Assembly: GCA_905479575.1 (NCBI GenBank)
Contig: CAJQNB010000024.1
Span: 1-62,975, forward strand
Source of the DNA: an uncultured Pseudophaeobacter sp.
GTDB taxonomy: Bacteria > Pseudomonadota > Alphaproteobacteria > Rhodobacterales > Rhodobacteraceae
DNA: 62,975 nt
Reading direction: 5' to 3'
Positions 1-9,120 of the stretch are shown here, piece by piece. Below the pieces are notes generated by a model. It was given only the letters and a program-made list of their open reading frames with translations, was not told where the DNA came from and made no database searches. Each line of letters starts with the position of its first letter. The stretch's first letter is position 1. A program made the translations under genes and the position numbers.

Positions 1-77
1 TGGTGCGCTGGGGAGGATTCGAACCCCCGGCCCCTTGATTCGTAGTCAAGTACTCTATCCAACTGAGCTACCAGCGC
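1..77 (-). tRNA. tRNA-Arg(ACG)
   Basis: The reverse complement folds as a complete cloverleaf: acceptor GCGCTGG paired with CCAGCGC, D-arm with AGCTCAGTTGGATAGAG, anticodon stem CTTGA/TCAAG around the loop CTACGAA (anticodon ACG), T-loop GGTTCGAATCC, and an encoded CCA end. ACG decodes CGN arginine codons after A34-to-I editing. The gene begins at the window edge and its CCA is genomically encoded. Confidence 0.97.
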
Positions 78-125
78 ACGGGCTTGGCATCTAAAGCCGG
101 ATGAACGGCTTTGCAAGAGACAATC

Positions 126-1526
126 TTATTCTGCCGCCTGATCTTCGGTTACAATCGATTTTGGCAGCTCGATGATGAAAACCGTCCCGTCTTCTCCGGT
201 CCTGTCCAGTCTCAAAGTACCACCATGACCGCGCACCAATTCGGCCGCAATTGCAAGACCAAGACCAGCCCCTCCTTTGCGCGCGCCACCCTGAAAAGGG
301 GTGAACAGATGTTCGCGCGCTTTCGCCGGCAGGCCCGGACCGTTGTCACGCACCTCGATGGTCCAAAGTTGACTAGATTCTCCTGCACTCACCGTAATCA
401 CGCCGCCGCGCTTTGCCGTTTCCATCGCCTGACGGGCGTTGCGAATAAGGTTCGACAGGACACGATAAAGCTGTTCGGGGTCGGCCCGCACGATCAAACC
501 CGAAGCGACATGTTCCTCGAAGCGAATATCGTCCGACGCCGCAAGTCGCTCGCCTTCCACCGCGTCATTGACGATTGGCGCTAATGCGATGCGATTCAAT
601 GCCGGGGGCGGTTCCTCGGCTTTTCCGAACGCAAGCGTGCTTTCGCACAAGTTCACCGCACGCCCGATCGACCCCATAAGCTTTGGCACCATGCGCGTCA
701 CCACCGGGTCTTCGCTCGACTCGATGCGGTCTGCAAAAAGCTGTGCGGTCGTCAGTATATTGCGTAGATCGTGACTAACTTTTGCCACTGCGCTACCCAG
801 CGATGCAAGCCGCTCGCGCTGTCGCAGCAAGCTCGTCAGCTCAGTTTGCATGGATTTCAACGCATGTTCCGCGTCGCTTAGTTCGCGCACCGACGCGCTT
901 GGCTGAATTATGCGTCGTGCGTCTTCGGGCGCAAAGGCGTAACTTTTCATGGCCTTCACCACGCCTTCGATCGGCTTCACCAGCAATTGCCTGACTGCAA
1001 AGAATAAAAGCGTCGCCGTGAAAATGGAAATCACGGCTGATAACAACAAAATCCGCAATCCATAGTCCAGCATCGCGGCGCGCAACGGCTCGGTCGGCAT
1101 GGTGATCTCGATAAGTTGGCCTGCATCCCGCGTTGGATTACCTATTACCCTTACGACTTCGTATGTCGGGTTCCACAGCCGCTTCATCGCATCGATGATA
1201 AGCGTTCCCGCAGGCGCATCGCGCAGATCATAGGTCGCCGCAATCGGTGATGGCATATCAGACGCAAGCACCAGTTGCCGCACTTCATCTCTCCGCAGCA
1301 CAACATTAAAAACACCTGCGTTCTCAAGAAGTTCCACTTCCAATTCCGCGTCGATCATATCATTGGCCAAAAGCGCAAGGGACGCTATTTGTGCACGCTC
1401 CAGGCGATTCATCATGTAATCTTCACGAAAACGCGCAATGGACGGCACGAAGATAAATATCTCCGCCAGCATCACGAACAAGATCGTGAGGGCTAGGAAC
1501 CGTCCAGAAAGCGTATTCAGGAACAT
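126..1526 (-). CDS. membrane sensor histidine kinase
   Basis: A 466-residue two-component sensor kinase of the inner membrane. TM helix 1 lies near residues 9-31 and TM helix 2 near 156-178, framing a periplasmic sensor loop of about 125 residues with no recognisable domain. A HAMP-like linker follows, then the dimerisation box SHDLRNIL with the phospho-acceptor His at 252, the N-box NLIRNARQAME, and G-boxes DNGPGLP and GGAGLGLAIA. All catalytic boxes are intact. It starts 21 bp after the FAD oxidoreductase gene, so the two are probably cotranscribed with the TVP38 gene. No response regulator gene is adjacent, so its partner is unknown. The stimulus cannot be read from the sequence. Confidence 0.9.
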   Translation of the reverse strand: MFLNTLSGRFLALTILFVMLAEIFIFVPSIARFREDYMMNRLERAQIASLALLANDMIDAELEVELLENAGVFNVVLRRDEVRQLVLASDMPSPIAATYDLRDAPAGTLIIDAMKRLWNPTYEVVRVIGNPTRDAGQLIEITMPTEPLRAAMLDYGLRILLLSAVISIFTATLLFFAVRQLLVKPIEGVVKAMKSYAFAPEDARRIIQPSASVRELSDAEHALKSMQTELTSLLRQRERLASLGSAVAKVSHDLRNILTTAQLFADRIESSEDPVVTRMVPKLMGSIGRAVNLCESTLAFGKAEEPPPALNRIALAPIVNDAVEGERLAASDDIRFEEHVASGLIVRADPEQLYRVLSNLIRNARQAMETAKRGGVITVSAGESSQLWTIEVRDNGPGLPAKAREHLFTPFQGGARKGGAGLGLAIAAELVRGHGGTLRLDRTGEDGTVFIIELPKSIVTEDQAAE

Positions 1527-1547
1527 GCGACCTCAAAGCTGTGGGTG

Positions 1548-2966
1548 TTAGGGTAGATACTTCTGAACGAAACCAACGACCCGTTTAACTGTAGGATTAT
1601 CAAAAAGTTTGGGAGAGAAATAGGCCCCTGCTGCACGCTTGTTGATTTCTCCAAATGTTGGATAGGGCGCTACCATTGCGGCGACAGCACTCATCTTCAA
1701 TCGGTTTGCAATTGCAAGCGCCCAGACACCGATCAACTCACCGGCATGCGCGCCAACAATCGTGGCACCGACGGGTTTGCCCTTCACCACCATGACTTTG
1801 ATGAAACCGGTTTTCTTACCCTCTGCAATGGCGCGGTCGTTTTCGTCGTAGTCAAAACGGGCTACTGTTAGGGCATGATTTCCGTGCGTCTTTCGGGCAT
1901 CGGCTTCTGTCAGTCCGACCTGCGCCAATTCGGGATCAGTAAAAGTCACCCAAGGGATATGATCCGTACGCTGCTTCGACGGCAACCCAAACAACATCGA
2001 GCGGATTACGACACCGGCGTGATAGCCCGCAACATGGGTGAACTGAAGTCCCCCAGCCGCGTCGCCCACGGCATAGACCTTCTTGTTCGTCACAGACCTA
2101 AGGTCCGCTCCCACCTTGATCGCCCGGTCATGCGCGACATTTGCCTTATCAAGATCCAAATTGTCGACGTTCACTTTGCGCCCAACCGCCAAAAGAAGGT
2201 GAGAACCAGTGAACGTGCCTTTCGGTGTTTTCACAGAAATGACGCCGCCAGCTTTGGAGATTTCCTCGGCCTGGGCCTCTTCAACAATTTCAACACCTTC
2301 CGCCCGCAAACTCTCAAGGACGATCGTCGCCGCTTCTGGGTCGTCTTTGCCCATTGCCTTTGCGCCTTCGATCACCGTCACTTTGGAACCCAGCCGGACA
2401 TGCGCTTGCGCCATCTCCATACCGATGGGCCCACCGCCAATAATTATCAGGTGGTCGGGCTTTTCGCGCAGATCAAAGATGTTCTCGTTCGTGTAATACG
2501 CAACGTCCTTCATACCCGGGATGGACGGCACAAACGGCCTTGACCCAGTGGCGATCACGATCCGCCGCGCCGTTATGATAGTCTCGCCTGCCTGCACTTC
2601 GGTCGGGCTTATGAAACGGCCAAATTCGCGGATCACGTGCACGCCAAACCCTTCGAACCGCTCCTGACTATCGACGGGTTCGATTGTCTCGATCACTCTG
2701 CGGACATGGTCCTTGGCGGCGGCGTAATTCACGTCCGGCATTACCGGCGTCACACCGTATTTTTCACCAGACCGCATGGCATGGGCCTGCTTTCCGGCCG
2801 CGAGCAATGCTTTGGACGGCACACACCCATAGTTCAGGCAATCTCCACCCATTTTGTGGCCTTCAAGCATGACGACCCTTGCGCCCATCTGCGACGCACC
2901 AGCAGCGATGCTAAGACCGCCCGAACCTGCTCCGATGATCAGCACATCTGTCTTGATACGTTCCAT
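1548..2966 (-). CDS. FAD-dependent pyridine nucleotide-disulfide oxidoreductase (MerA/Lpd-like)
   Basis: A 472-residue flavoprotein of the dihydrolipoamide dehydrogenase/mercuric reductase superfamily. It has the N-terminal FAD motif IGAGSGG (about 11-17), the redox-active pair in GGDCLNYGCVPSK (Cys43 and Cys48), the NAD(P)H motif GGGPIGMEMA and the second FAD motif VYAVGDAAGG. Where lipoamide dehydrogenases carry the catalytic HPT..E, this protein reads YPTFGE, as in MerA-type enzymes. It lacks the N-terminal HMA domain and the C-terminal Cys-Cys of true MerA, so mercuric reductase is not supported. It sits 3 bp behind a TVP38/TMEM64 gene, a pairing known in many proteobacteria whose substrate is unsettled. 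Confidence 0.88.
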   Translation of the reverse strand: MERIKTDVLIIGAGSGGLSIAAGASQMGARVVMLEGHKMGGDCLNYGCVPSKALLAAGKQAHAMRSGEKYGVTPVMPDVNYAAAKDHVRRVIETIEPVDSQERFEGFGVHVIREFGRFISPTEVQAGETIITARRIVIATGSRPFVPSIPGMKDVAYYTNENIFDLREKPDHLIIIGGGPIGMEMAQAHVRLGSKVTVIEGAKAMGKDDPEAATIVLESLRAEGVEIVEEAQAEEISKAGGVISVKTPKGTFTGSHLLLAVGRKVNVDNLDLDKANVAHDRAIKVGADLRSVTNKKVYAVGDAAGGLQFTHVAGYHAGVVIRSMLFGLPSKQRTDHIPWVTFTDPELAQVGLTEADARKTHGNHALTVARFDYDENDRAIAEGKKTGFIKVMVVKGKPVGATIVGAHAGELIGVWALAIANRLKMSAVAAMVAPYPTFGEINKRAAGAYFSPKLFDNPTVKRVVGFVQKYLP

Positions 2967-2969
2967 GGC

Positions 2970-3707
2970 TCAAATGCCTTTCTTGCCGCGCATGGCCTTC
3001 AGAATGATGGGAAGTGTGGCAAGCGCACAAAGGCCAAGGATCGGCAGAAGAATGTGCGGTTCGAAGATGATGCCAAGGTTAGGCGTTTCACCGCGCGCGA
3101 ATACCTCCCCCAACCCTGAACCGACTGATGTGTAGACGAGCGCACCGGGAATGATGCCAAGAAATGTCGTGATGACGAAACGGAGCAGCGACACACCGAC
3201 CAACGCAGGCACAAGATTGGCTACAAAGAACGGAACAGCAGGCACAAGGCGGATAAGGAAAAGCGCCTCCCACTGATTGTCGTCTATGGCGATCTTGATC
3301 TTTTTCACCGCGCCTCCTGAAGAGTCCATTTTTGCGGCAAGCTTTTCCCCAAGGCCCCAGCGAGCCGCCAGAAAAATGATCATCGCACCTACAGTCGCGC
3401 CCGTAATATTGAACAACGCACCGGGGAACGTGGCGAACAGGAAGCCGCCTGTTAGGGTCGCAATGGTTGCTCCGGGCAGCGAAAACGCCACGATCACGAT
3501 GTACGCGAAAACGAATGCCAACACCGTGAGCACATAGTTCGCATCCCGAAAGGCGATAAGTTCGTCACGGTTTTGCGCAAGTGCATCAAAGCTAAGGTAG
3601 TCACGCAAGGTGAACGCGCCGATGGCAGCAACCAAAAGGATCCCAAGCAGTGGCAATCTACGGGCAAAATCGCTTTTTTCGCGGAGGGGAGCGGTCATAT
3701 CGGACAT
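2970..3707 (-). CDS. TVP38/TMEM64 family (VTT domain) inner-membrane protein
   Basis: A 245-residue polytopic protein of the SNARE-associated Golgi/DedA-like VTT superfamily. The signature loop region around SLPGATIATLTGGFLF and the following Gly-rich segment are typical, and hydrophobic helices cover most of the length. I place the start at 3707 (MSDMTAP); a second ATG is at 3698, and the open frame continues upstream to 4004 without family-like sequence. The next gene (FAD oxidoreductase) begins 3 bp after its stop, and the sensor kinase follows, suggesting a three-gene unit. Family members are proposed lipid scramblases or transport factors; the substrate here is unknown. Confidence 0.85.
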   Translation of the reverse strand: MSDMTAPLREKSDFARRLPLLGILLVAAIGAFTLRDYLSFDALAQNRDELIAFRDANYVLTVLAFVFAYIVIVAFSLPGATIATLTGGFLFATFPGALFNITGATVGAMIIFLAARWGLGEKLAAKMDSSGGAVKKIKIAIDDNQWEALFLIRLVPAVPFFVANLVPALVGVSLLRFVITTFLGIIPGALVYTSVGSGLGEVFARGETPNLGIIFEPHILLPILGLCALATLPIILKAMRGKKGI

Positions 3708-3993
3708 TCCAAAGGCTTTCGTTGGTGTTTGTTGTTGTGGCAGAAGATGTGGAGAGCCGGGGGAGATTGTCAGGTCGATCACGCCCGCTTGAAGTCGGGT
3801 GAGGCTTTGCCCTACTTTCCCGACCAAAGACCGCGGGAATGAAACATTTGCCGCATCAAATCGGCCCGATTGTTGCAATTCGGGGCCGCAGCGGCGTTGA
3901 CTTGCCTGCACGATCCACTTAGAGACCGGGCTTCGAAGCACATCAGGGAGCGAATCCGTTCGGGATTTGCCCCATAAGACCCGGAGAATAGCG

Positions 3994-4128
3994 ATGAAGC
4001 GCACATTTCAACCGTCAAACTTGGTCCGTAAGCGGCGCCACGGTTTCCGCGCGCGGATGGCAACAAAAGCGGGCCGTAAGATTCTGAACGCTCGCCGCGC
4101 CCGCGGGCGGAAATCGCTAAGCGCGTAA
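3994..4128 (+). CDS. rpmH: 50S ribosomal protein L34
   Basis: A 44-residue, very basic protein beginning [20 protein letters not shown] and ending RKSLSA, matching L34 over its whole length. L34 is a structural protein of the large ribosomal subunit. The upstream CGGAGAAT gives a ribosome binding site about 5 bases before the ATG. It heads the conserved rpmH-rnpA-yidD cluster on the plus strand, and rnpA starts 11 bp after its stop. Confidence 0.97.
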
Positions 4129-4139
4129 TTCGTTGCGAC

Positions 4140-4550
4140 ATGACCTCGATACAACCGCCGCGGGCAACCGCTGGCGGTTTCGTCGTCTCGCAGAGTAACC
4201 CGACAATGTCCCTGCCCGGCCTGACTATCCTGACAAAACGCGCTGACTTTGTTGCAGCGTCGCGAGCGCGGCGCGTATCGCGTCCCGCCTTTACGGTTCA
4301 GATGCGCAAGTCGGAGAGGACCGAGGGGATCCGTGTCGGGTTCACCTGTTCGAAAAAAGTCGGCAATGCCGTCGCGCGCAACCGGGCCAAGCGGCGCCTG
4401 CGTGAAGCAGCCCGGCTCGTTTTGGCAAAGCAAGGCAAATCCGGGTGCGACTATGTCCTGATCGGCAGACGCGATACGACCGCATCGCGCCCGTTCGACC
4501 AACTTTGCCATGACCTTGAAACGGCTTTAAAAGACCTGCACGCCACATGA
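4140..4550 (+). CDS. rnpA: ribonuclease P protein component
   Basis: Encodes the protein subunit that helps the RNase P RNA bind pre-tRNA during 5' leader removal. The family signature is [20 protein letters not shown], with the RNR motif that contacts RNA, followed by the basic RLREAARL helix. The 136-residue form uses the ATG at 4140; a shorter form from 4206 (MSLPGL, 114 residues) is also possible because the first 22 residues are not conserved. Its stop overlaps the start of yidD by four bases, so translation is probably coupled. Confidence 0.94.
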   Translation: MTSIQPPRATAGGFVVSQSNPTMSLPGLTILTKRADFVAASRARRVSRPAFTVQMRKSERTEGIRVGFTCSKKVGNAVARNRAKRRLREAARLVLAKQGKSGCDYVLIGRRDTTASRPFDQLCHDLETALKDLHAT

Positions 4551-4768
4551 GCCCGTTTGCGCATATCGTTGCCCTCCCAGTGCGTGCGTATCGGTTGGTC
4601 TTTAGTCCATGGGTCGGCTTCAATTGCCGATATCACCCGACCTGTTCCGCCTATGCGCTTGAGGCGCTCGATAAGCACGGTGCGCTGAAAGGGATGTGGC
4701 TGGCTACAAAGCGTATTGGGCGGTGTCACCCGTGGGGCGGGACCGGGATCGACAACGTTCCCCCTTAA
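4547..4768 (+). CDS. yidD: membrane protein insertion efficiency factor YidD
   Basis: A 73-residue protein with the YidD hallmark [14 protein letters not shown] and the C-terminal [16 protein letters not shown], including the conserved cysteines. YidD assists Sec/YidC-dependent insertion of inner-membrane proteins. It overlaps rnpA by ATGA. In relatives yidC normally follows within a short distance; here yidC lies almost 11 kb downstream, with other genes and decayed genes in between. Confidence 0.96.
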   Translation: MSPFAHIVALPVRAYRLVFSPWVGFNCRYHPTCSAYALEALDKHGALKGMWLATKRIGRCHPWGGTGIDNVPP

Positions 4769-4773
4769 GACAG

Positions 4774-5469
4774 CTACCTGCGCACCCAGGCGTAATTTGC
4801 GGGATAGAATTTCTGCTCGGACCACAACGAATGTAGCATCATCGCTTGGTCTGAAAAACTGTCCTCCATTGTATCGCAGCACCAAATACGATCCATGCGG
4901 AAATTCCGGAAACCACTTCGAAATTAACACGCGGCGGCGATCATGACGCACTCGCGGTGATAAATGACCGCCACCGGCCGACCGATGCGCGTGGTCTCGA
5001 TTTCATCCGCGTTCCGGCAGGCCAGAGGCAATTTGCGTGCTTTACGGATCGCGGCTCTCGAGGAAGCGACCCAGACGCAGCCTTTCGTCGGATCATCAAT
5101 CAGGCACCCCATGGCGCAACATGAAGGCGAGTTTCTTCGTCTTGAAATCCGTCGATCTTCTGATTGATCCGCAACGCCGCTCTTTTCAGAAAACTGTCCC
5201 CAGTTCGACCAACCATCCTCAGCCCGACACGAAGCGCCTCACCTGCCTCATGGTCGAAGTTAAGCGGTGCAGATCGTAGCCGCGACGCATGATGTAGCCG
5301 ACCCCTGCCTCCCCTTCGTTGGGAACACACATCGCCTGAAGTGCCGCTATATCCCAATAAACTGGCGTTTGGACTCTTCAAATGGTTCGCTCAGCGCTTC
5401 GGCCGACAGCGGCCGTGGTGCCGCGCGCAACAGCTGAATGACTTCGAACATCCGGGAAATACTTTGCAT
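4774..5469 (-). pseudogene. decayed YafY/WYL-family HTH transcriptional regulator
   Basis: Joined across frames, the minus strand gives a regulator of about 232 codons, the usual family length. The N-terminus MQSISRMFEVIQLLRAAPRP is a DeoR-type HTH start. The reading then shifts frame for YWDIAALQAMCVPNEGEAG, again for PLNFDHEAGEALRVGLRMVG, and ends in GFRNFRMDRI followed by KFYPANYAWVRR and a stop at 4774. A TAA at about 4928-4930 replaces the expected Glu codon before the GFRNFR segment. With at least two frameshifts and one nonsense codon, a full-length product is excluded. Intact homologues have an HTH plus a ligand-sensing WYL domain. Confidence 0.85.
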
Positions 5470-5678
5470 TGGCTTCCTGCTCCCTAGGCCTGTTTGTGAC
5501 ATTTTGCCAGACCATGCTGACAGCTGTTTGTCAGCAGCAGTTTGGTTGGGTCTTCCGAGAGGCGGAGGGGCCCGATCACATACTATGATCACGCTGTGAG
5601 GATGGCGCACCGCCTTGGCCCTTGGGCGAAAAAAGTCTACTCGCAGACGGAACGCAAACACCTCGCTATGCCTGCGTG

Positions 5679-6248
5679 TTACTCGCCGAGGATGGTTCTG
5701 ACGTAGTCTTGCGTTTCTCTGAATGGCGGCACATCACCGTATTTCTCAACCGCCCCCGGACCGGCGTTATAGGCCGCCAAGGCAAGTCGCCATGTCCGGA
5801 AGCGCGCATATTGCTGCGCAAGATATCGCGCGCCACCTTCAAGGTTTTCGCTTGGGTCGTCCGGATTGACCCTGAGAGCGCGCGCGGTGTCAGGCATAAG
5901 TTGGGCAAGACCGCGCGCACCTTTCGGAGACACAGCCTTGATGTTCCACCGCGATTCCTGATCCACCAATCGCAAGAACAGATTCTCCGGCACATTGTAT
6001 CGGCGCGCCGCACCGCGCGCTTCTTTCAAAAGCGTGCCACGATATGCCCCGGAATAGGCCGGAACACCTGTGGATTCATCCGGTCGTAGCCTCCTAGAAT
6101 GCGCGTATTGCTGCGCCGCGCGCCCATCAAGCACACGCAACTGGCGTTCAAACCCTGTCAGTTTGTCAGATGTGTCTGCCGCCGAGCCAGCACCCGCCAA
6201 AACGAGGCTAAACACAGCCGCACACCCCCCAAGAGCACGCAAAATCAC
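5679..6248 (-). CDS. lytic transglycosylase (SLT domain), exported
   Basis: A 189-residue peptidoglycan-cleaving enzyme. Residues 1-23 form a signal peptide ending in AGSAA, so it acts in the periplasm. The SLT fold spans about 70-185: the catalytic Glu98 lies in VDQESRWN, followed by GLAQLMPDTA and AAYNAGPGAVEKYG, all intact. Family 1 lytic transglycosylases cleave the MurNAc-GlcNAc bond to leave 1,6-anhydro-MurNAc. It is short, a bare SLT domain with no LysM or linker region. It faces ssb in a divergent arrangement with about 140 bp between the starts. Confidence 0.92.
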   Translation of the reverse strand: MILRALGGCAAVFSLVLAGAGSAADTSDKLTGFERQLRVLDGRAAQQYAHSRRLRPDESTGVPAYSGAYRGTLLKEARGAARRYNVPENLFLRLVDQESRWNIKAVSPKGARGLAQLMPDTARALRVNPDDPSENLEGGARYLAQQYARFRTWRLALAAYNAGPGAVEKYGDVPPFRETQDYVRTILGE

Positions 6249-6387
6249 TCACTCCATAAAAACACTCACCAACTCTAATTGTTTTTTCTTTAAAATTCCA
6301 GTCTGCTAACACTTCACGCCCTGTTAACCCTGAGAACCCATGTGTAATCTCGCGCCAACTTTTGAAGAGATTCGTCGGGAGGCAAAA

Positions 6388-6882
6388 ATGGCAGGGTCGG
6401 TCAACAAAGTGATTATCGTGGGCAATCTGGGTCGCGACCCAGAAGTGCGCACCTTTCAGAACGGCGGAAAAGTCTGCAACTTGCGGATTGCCACATCAGA
6501 CCGCTGGAAAGACAAAAGCTCGGGAGAGCAGCGCGAGCGCACGGAATGGCACTCGGTCGCGATTTTCTCCGAACCACTTGCCCGGACGGCCGAGCAATAC
6601 TTGAAAAAGGGCTCCAAGGTTTACCTTGAGGGCCAGCTTGAGACCCGCAAATGGCAAGATCAGTCCGGTCAGGATCGCTATTCGACCGAGGTTGTTTTGC
6701 GTCCCTATAATTCGACAATGGTCATGCTGGACGGCCGCAGCGGTGGTGATGGTGGCGGTGGCTATGGCGATGACCGCGGCAGCGGCTACGACAGTGGATC
6801 AAGCTACAGTAGTGGCGGAGGTGGCGGTGGCAACCAGCCTGCTCCTGCCGGCGGTGATCTCGATGACGAGATCCCGTTCTGA
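6388..6882 (+). CDS. ssb: single-stranded DNA-binding protein
   Basis: A 164-residue SSB. The OB fold occupies roughly residues 4-110, starting [20 protein letters not shown] and including [14 protein letters not shown] and [17 protein letters not shown] glycine/serine-rich linker follows, and the acidic tip DDEIPF that recruits repair and replication proteins is present. The start at 6388 is preceded by CGGGAGGC, a good ribosome binding site; an in-frame ATG at 6340 lies outside the family alignment. SSB coats single-stranded DNA during replication, recombination and repair. Confidence 0.97.
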   Translation: MAGSVNKVIIVGNLGRDPEVRTFQNGGKVCNLRIATSDRWKDKSSGEQRERTEWHSVAIFSEPLARTAEQYLKKGSKVYLEGQLETRKWQDQSGQDRYSTEVVLRPYNSTMVMLDGRSGGDGGGGYGDDRGSGYDSGSSYSSGGGGGGNQPAPAGGDLDDEIPF

Positions 6883-6889
6883 ACCAGCG

Positions 6890-7321
6890 ATGAGTATTCC
6901 GGTTCGGCGTCTCAATGACGCCGATACCGAAGATGCCCTTTCGCTTTATGCTGAGCTAACGGCCGGTCCGACTGTTTTTGTCCCTGAAGATTTTGGGACC
7001 ATCCTTGGACAGGGCAGTGCAGAAGTGTTTGGGGCGCAAATGGCCGATCGGATTGTGGCGACGTTCACCCTCCATGTGCTGGCGAACGTCACCTGGGGCG
7101 GTAGCCCCTATGCGCTTTCAGAAAACGTCGTCAATGCTGAAGCCCACCTTAGAAAAGGCACCGGCAAACAGGTGTTGGTAGCAGCGGTGGAGGCCGCTTA
7201 GGCCAATGGCTGCTTCAAGATTATGCTGTTGACGGGCCAAGGCCGAGGCGCGAAGGGCCTTTATGCCTCAGTCGGATTCGGTGACAACGCCAAATTCGGC
7301 ATGATCCTGCGACGCCCTTAA
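6890..7321 (+). pseudogene. GNAT acetyltransferase disrupted by TAG
   Basis: An open frame of 144 codons beginning MSIPVRRLNDADTEDALSLY carries a GNAT core, with PYALSENVVNAEAH (beta-4) and the acetyl-CoA loop region HLRKGTGKQVLVAAV. It is interrupted at codon 104 by TAG (7199-7201), then continues in the same frame with ANGCFKIMLLTGQGRGAKG and YASVGFG to the stop at 7319-7321. Homologues carry Trp at about this place, so a single TGG-to-TAG change explains it. The truncated product would lose the C-terminal part of the fold. Its end overlaps the convergent aroB stop. Confidence 0.8.
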
Positions 7322-8433
7322 CGTCCTTTTAAGGCGTCTTGCAAAACGCTTTGAACGACACCGCGAGGAATATCACTTGTCACGAAGGCCTGCCCGATCC
7401 CACGCACCATGATATAGCGCAGCGCGCCATCTATCACTTTCTTGTCCTGCCCCATGAGATCAAGCAACCCATCAGCATCCGGCAAATCGCCCTGAATATC
7501 GCGGATATCTGTTTTCATTCCCATTTTCTTTAGGTGGTCGCGCACACGGCTTGGATCTTCTTGCGAACACAGCCCGGCTTGCGCCGAGACCTCAAATGCA
7601 AGCGCACAGCCTATTGCGACCCCTTCCCCATGCAAGAGCCGGTCGGAATATCCCGTCGCCGCTTCAAGCGCATGACAAAAAGTATGTCCCAAGTTCAAAA
7701 GTGCGCGATCCCCTTGTTCGGTCTCGTCACGCTCGACAATATCCGCCTTCATCTGCACCGAAACGCGAACGGCCTCAGCCCGCAAACCTGCGTCCCCCAT
7801 GGCCATAGACAGCGCGTTTTTCTCGAGCCACTCAAAGAAGTTTGCGTTGCCCAGAAGCCCGTATTTCACCACCTCGCCGTACCCGGCAAGGAAATCGCGT
7901 GTCGACAAAGAATCCAGCAAGTCCACATCGGCCAAAACAAGCGAGGGTTGATGAAACGCACCCACAAGGTTCTTCCCATGTGACGTGTTAATCCCGGTTT
8001 TCCCGCCAACCGAACTGTCAACCTGAGCCAGAAGTGACGTCGGCACCTGCACAAACCGCAATCCGCGACGTGTCACAGCCGAGGCAAAGCCCACCAAATC
8101 GCCGATCACGCCACCGCCAAGCGCGATGACAACATCGCGCCGCTCAAATCGCTCGCTCAACAGCCACTCAACAGCGCAAGTCAGTCCGTCCCAGTTTTTG
8201 GTCCCCTCGCCCGGTGGCAGCGAGAGAGAGGACATCGTTATCCCTTCCGCCGCAAGCCCTGCATGAAGTCCCGCAAGATGCAGCCCGGCAACCCTATCTT
8301 CTGTGATAACTGCAACGTGCTTTCGCTGTAAAAGCGGTGCAATCTCAGCCCCTGCTCGGCACAACAAATCCGTTCCAATCCGCACATCATAAGAACGGTC
8401 ACCAAGCGGGACATGGACAGTTTGGATGGTCAT
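7318..8433 (-). CDS. aroB: 3-dehydroquinate synthase
   Basis: A 371-residue enzyme that converts DAHP to 3-dehydroquinate, the second step of the shikimate pathway, using NAD+ and a divalent metal. Typical motifs are ALGGGVIGDLVGFAS, VGGKTGINTSHGKNLVGAF, GYGEVVKYGLL and LNLGHTFCHALE, which supply cofactor and metal ligands. Length is normal for the family. It overlaps the upstream aroK by ATGA, so kinase and synthase are translated together. The pathway's first enzyme, DAHP synthase, lies elsewhere in this window (about 34.2-35.3 kb). Confidence 0.97.
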   Translation of the reverse strand: MTIQTVHVPLGDRSYDVRIGTDLLCRAGAEIAPLLQRKHVAVITEDRVAGLHLAGLHAGLAAEGITMSSLSLPPGEGTKNWDGLTCAVEWLLSERFERRDVVIALGGGVIGDLVGFASAVTRRGLRFVQVPTSLLAQVDSSVGGKTGINTSHGKNLVGAFHQPSLVLADVDLLDSLSTRDFLAGYGEVVKYGLLGNANFFEWLEKNALSMAMGDAGLRAEAVRVSVQMKADIVERDETEQGDRALLNLGHTFCHALEAATGYSDRLLHGEGVAIGCALAFEVSAQAGLCSQEDPSRVRDHLKKMGMKTDIRDIQGDLPDADGLLDLMGQDKKVIDGALRYIMVRGIGQAFVTSDIPRGVVQSVLQDALKGR

Positions 8434-9011
8434 AGAACCTCCTCAAGGATATCCGAGCGGGTCAACAGGACCTCGATTACTTTGTCCGTCATTTTCTCAA
8501 TCGAGTAGCCTTCCTGCGCATCAACGACCAATTCTGCCTTCGAATACTCCGGCACGCGCGCGGCATATAGGGTTTCCAATGTGGCGCGCGGGTTGTCAGT
8601 CAGCAAAAGCGGACGCGTCGTTTTATGGCTGACGCGGCTCCACAAAAGATCAATATCAGCCCGCAGCCAAACAGCGATCCCATAATGAGAAATAGCCTCT
8701 CTGTTGGTCGATTGCAAAAACGCACCACCGCCCGTCGAAAGAACCCCGACCTGGGTCTCCAGAAGTCGCATGATCACCTGAGCCTCTTTTTCGCGAAAAA
8801 ATGGCTCGTCGTAAGCCTCGAAAATCTCGGCGATCGCCATATTGGAGGCGGCTTCTATCTCGGCATCACTGTCCAGAAAAGGGACCGCCAATCGACGCGA
8901 CAAAGCCGTGCCAATGGCAGACTTCCCCGACCCCATCATCCCCACAAGGGCGACAGTTTTTTTGAGCTGGAATGGCAAAACGGCAGCGTCCCGCTTATCT
9001 TTTGACTTCAT
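8430..9011 (-). CDS. aroK: shikimate kinase
   Basis: A 193-residue P-loop kinase that phosphorylates shikimate at the 3-hydroxyl. The Walker A motif is GMMGSGKSAIG, followed by LDSDAEIEAASNMAIAEIF (Asp that binds shikimate) and LSTGGGAFL. The ATG at 9011 (MKSKDKRD) fits the family better than the in-frame upstream start at 9107, which adds 32 unrelated residues. It is first in an aroK-aroB pair with overlapping stop and start, and divergent from the xerD cluster. Confidence 0.95.
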   Translation of the reverse strand: MKSKDKRDAAVLPFQLKKTVALVGMMGSGKSAIGTALSRRLAVPFLDSDAEIEAASNMAIAEIFEAYDEPFFREKEAQVIMRLLETQVGVLSTGGGAFLQSTNREAISHYGIAVWLRADIDLLWSRVSHKTTRPLLLTDNPRATLETLYAARVPEYSKAELVVDAQEGYSIEKMTDKVIEVLLTRSDILEEVL

Positions 9012-9120
9012 TGGTGTGAATGGCGTGATCTTGCCGAAAAGACCAGTTATAAATGGCCATGAGAACCGTGTGCACGCGGCAGGGGGCCCGCCAAGGGTCA
9101 GAGGCAAAAGGGTAATTTGG

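Noticed and set aside
1548..2966. Mercuric reductase as the name of the FAD oxidoreductase
   Set aside because: The HMA domain and the C-terminal Cys pair of MerA are missing and no mer genes are nearby.
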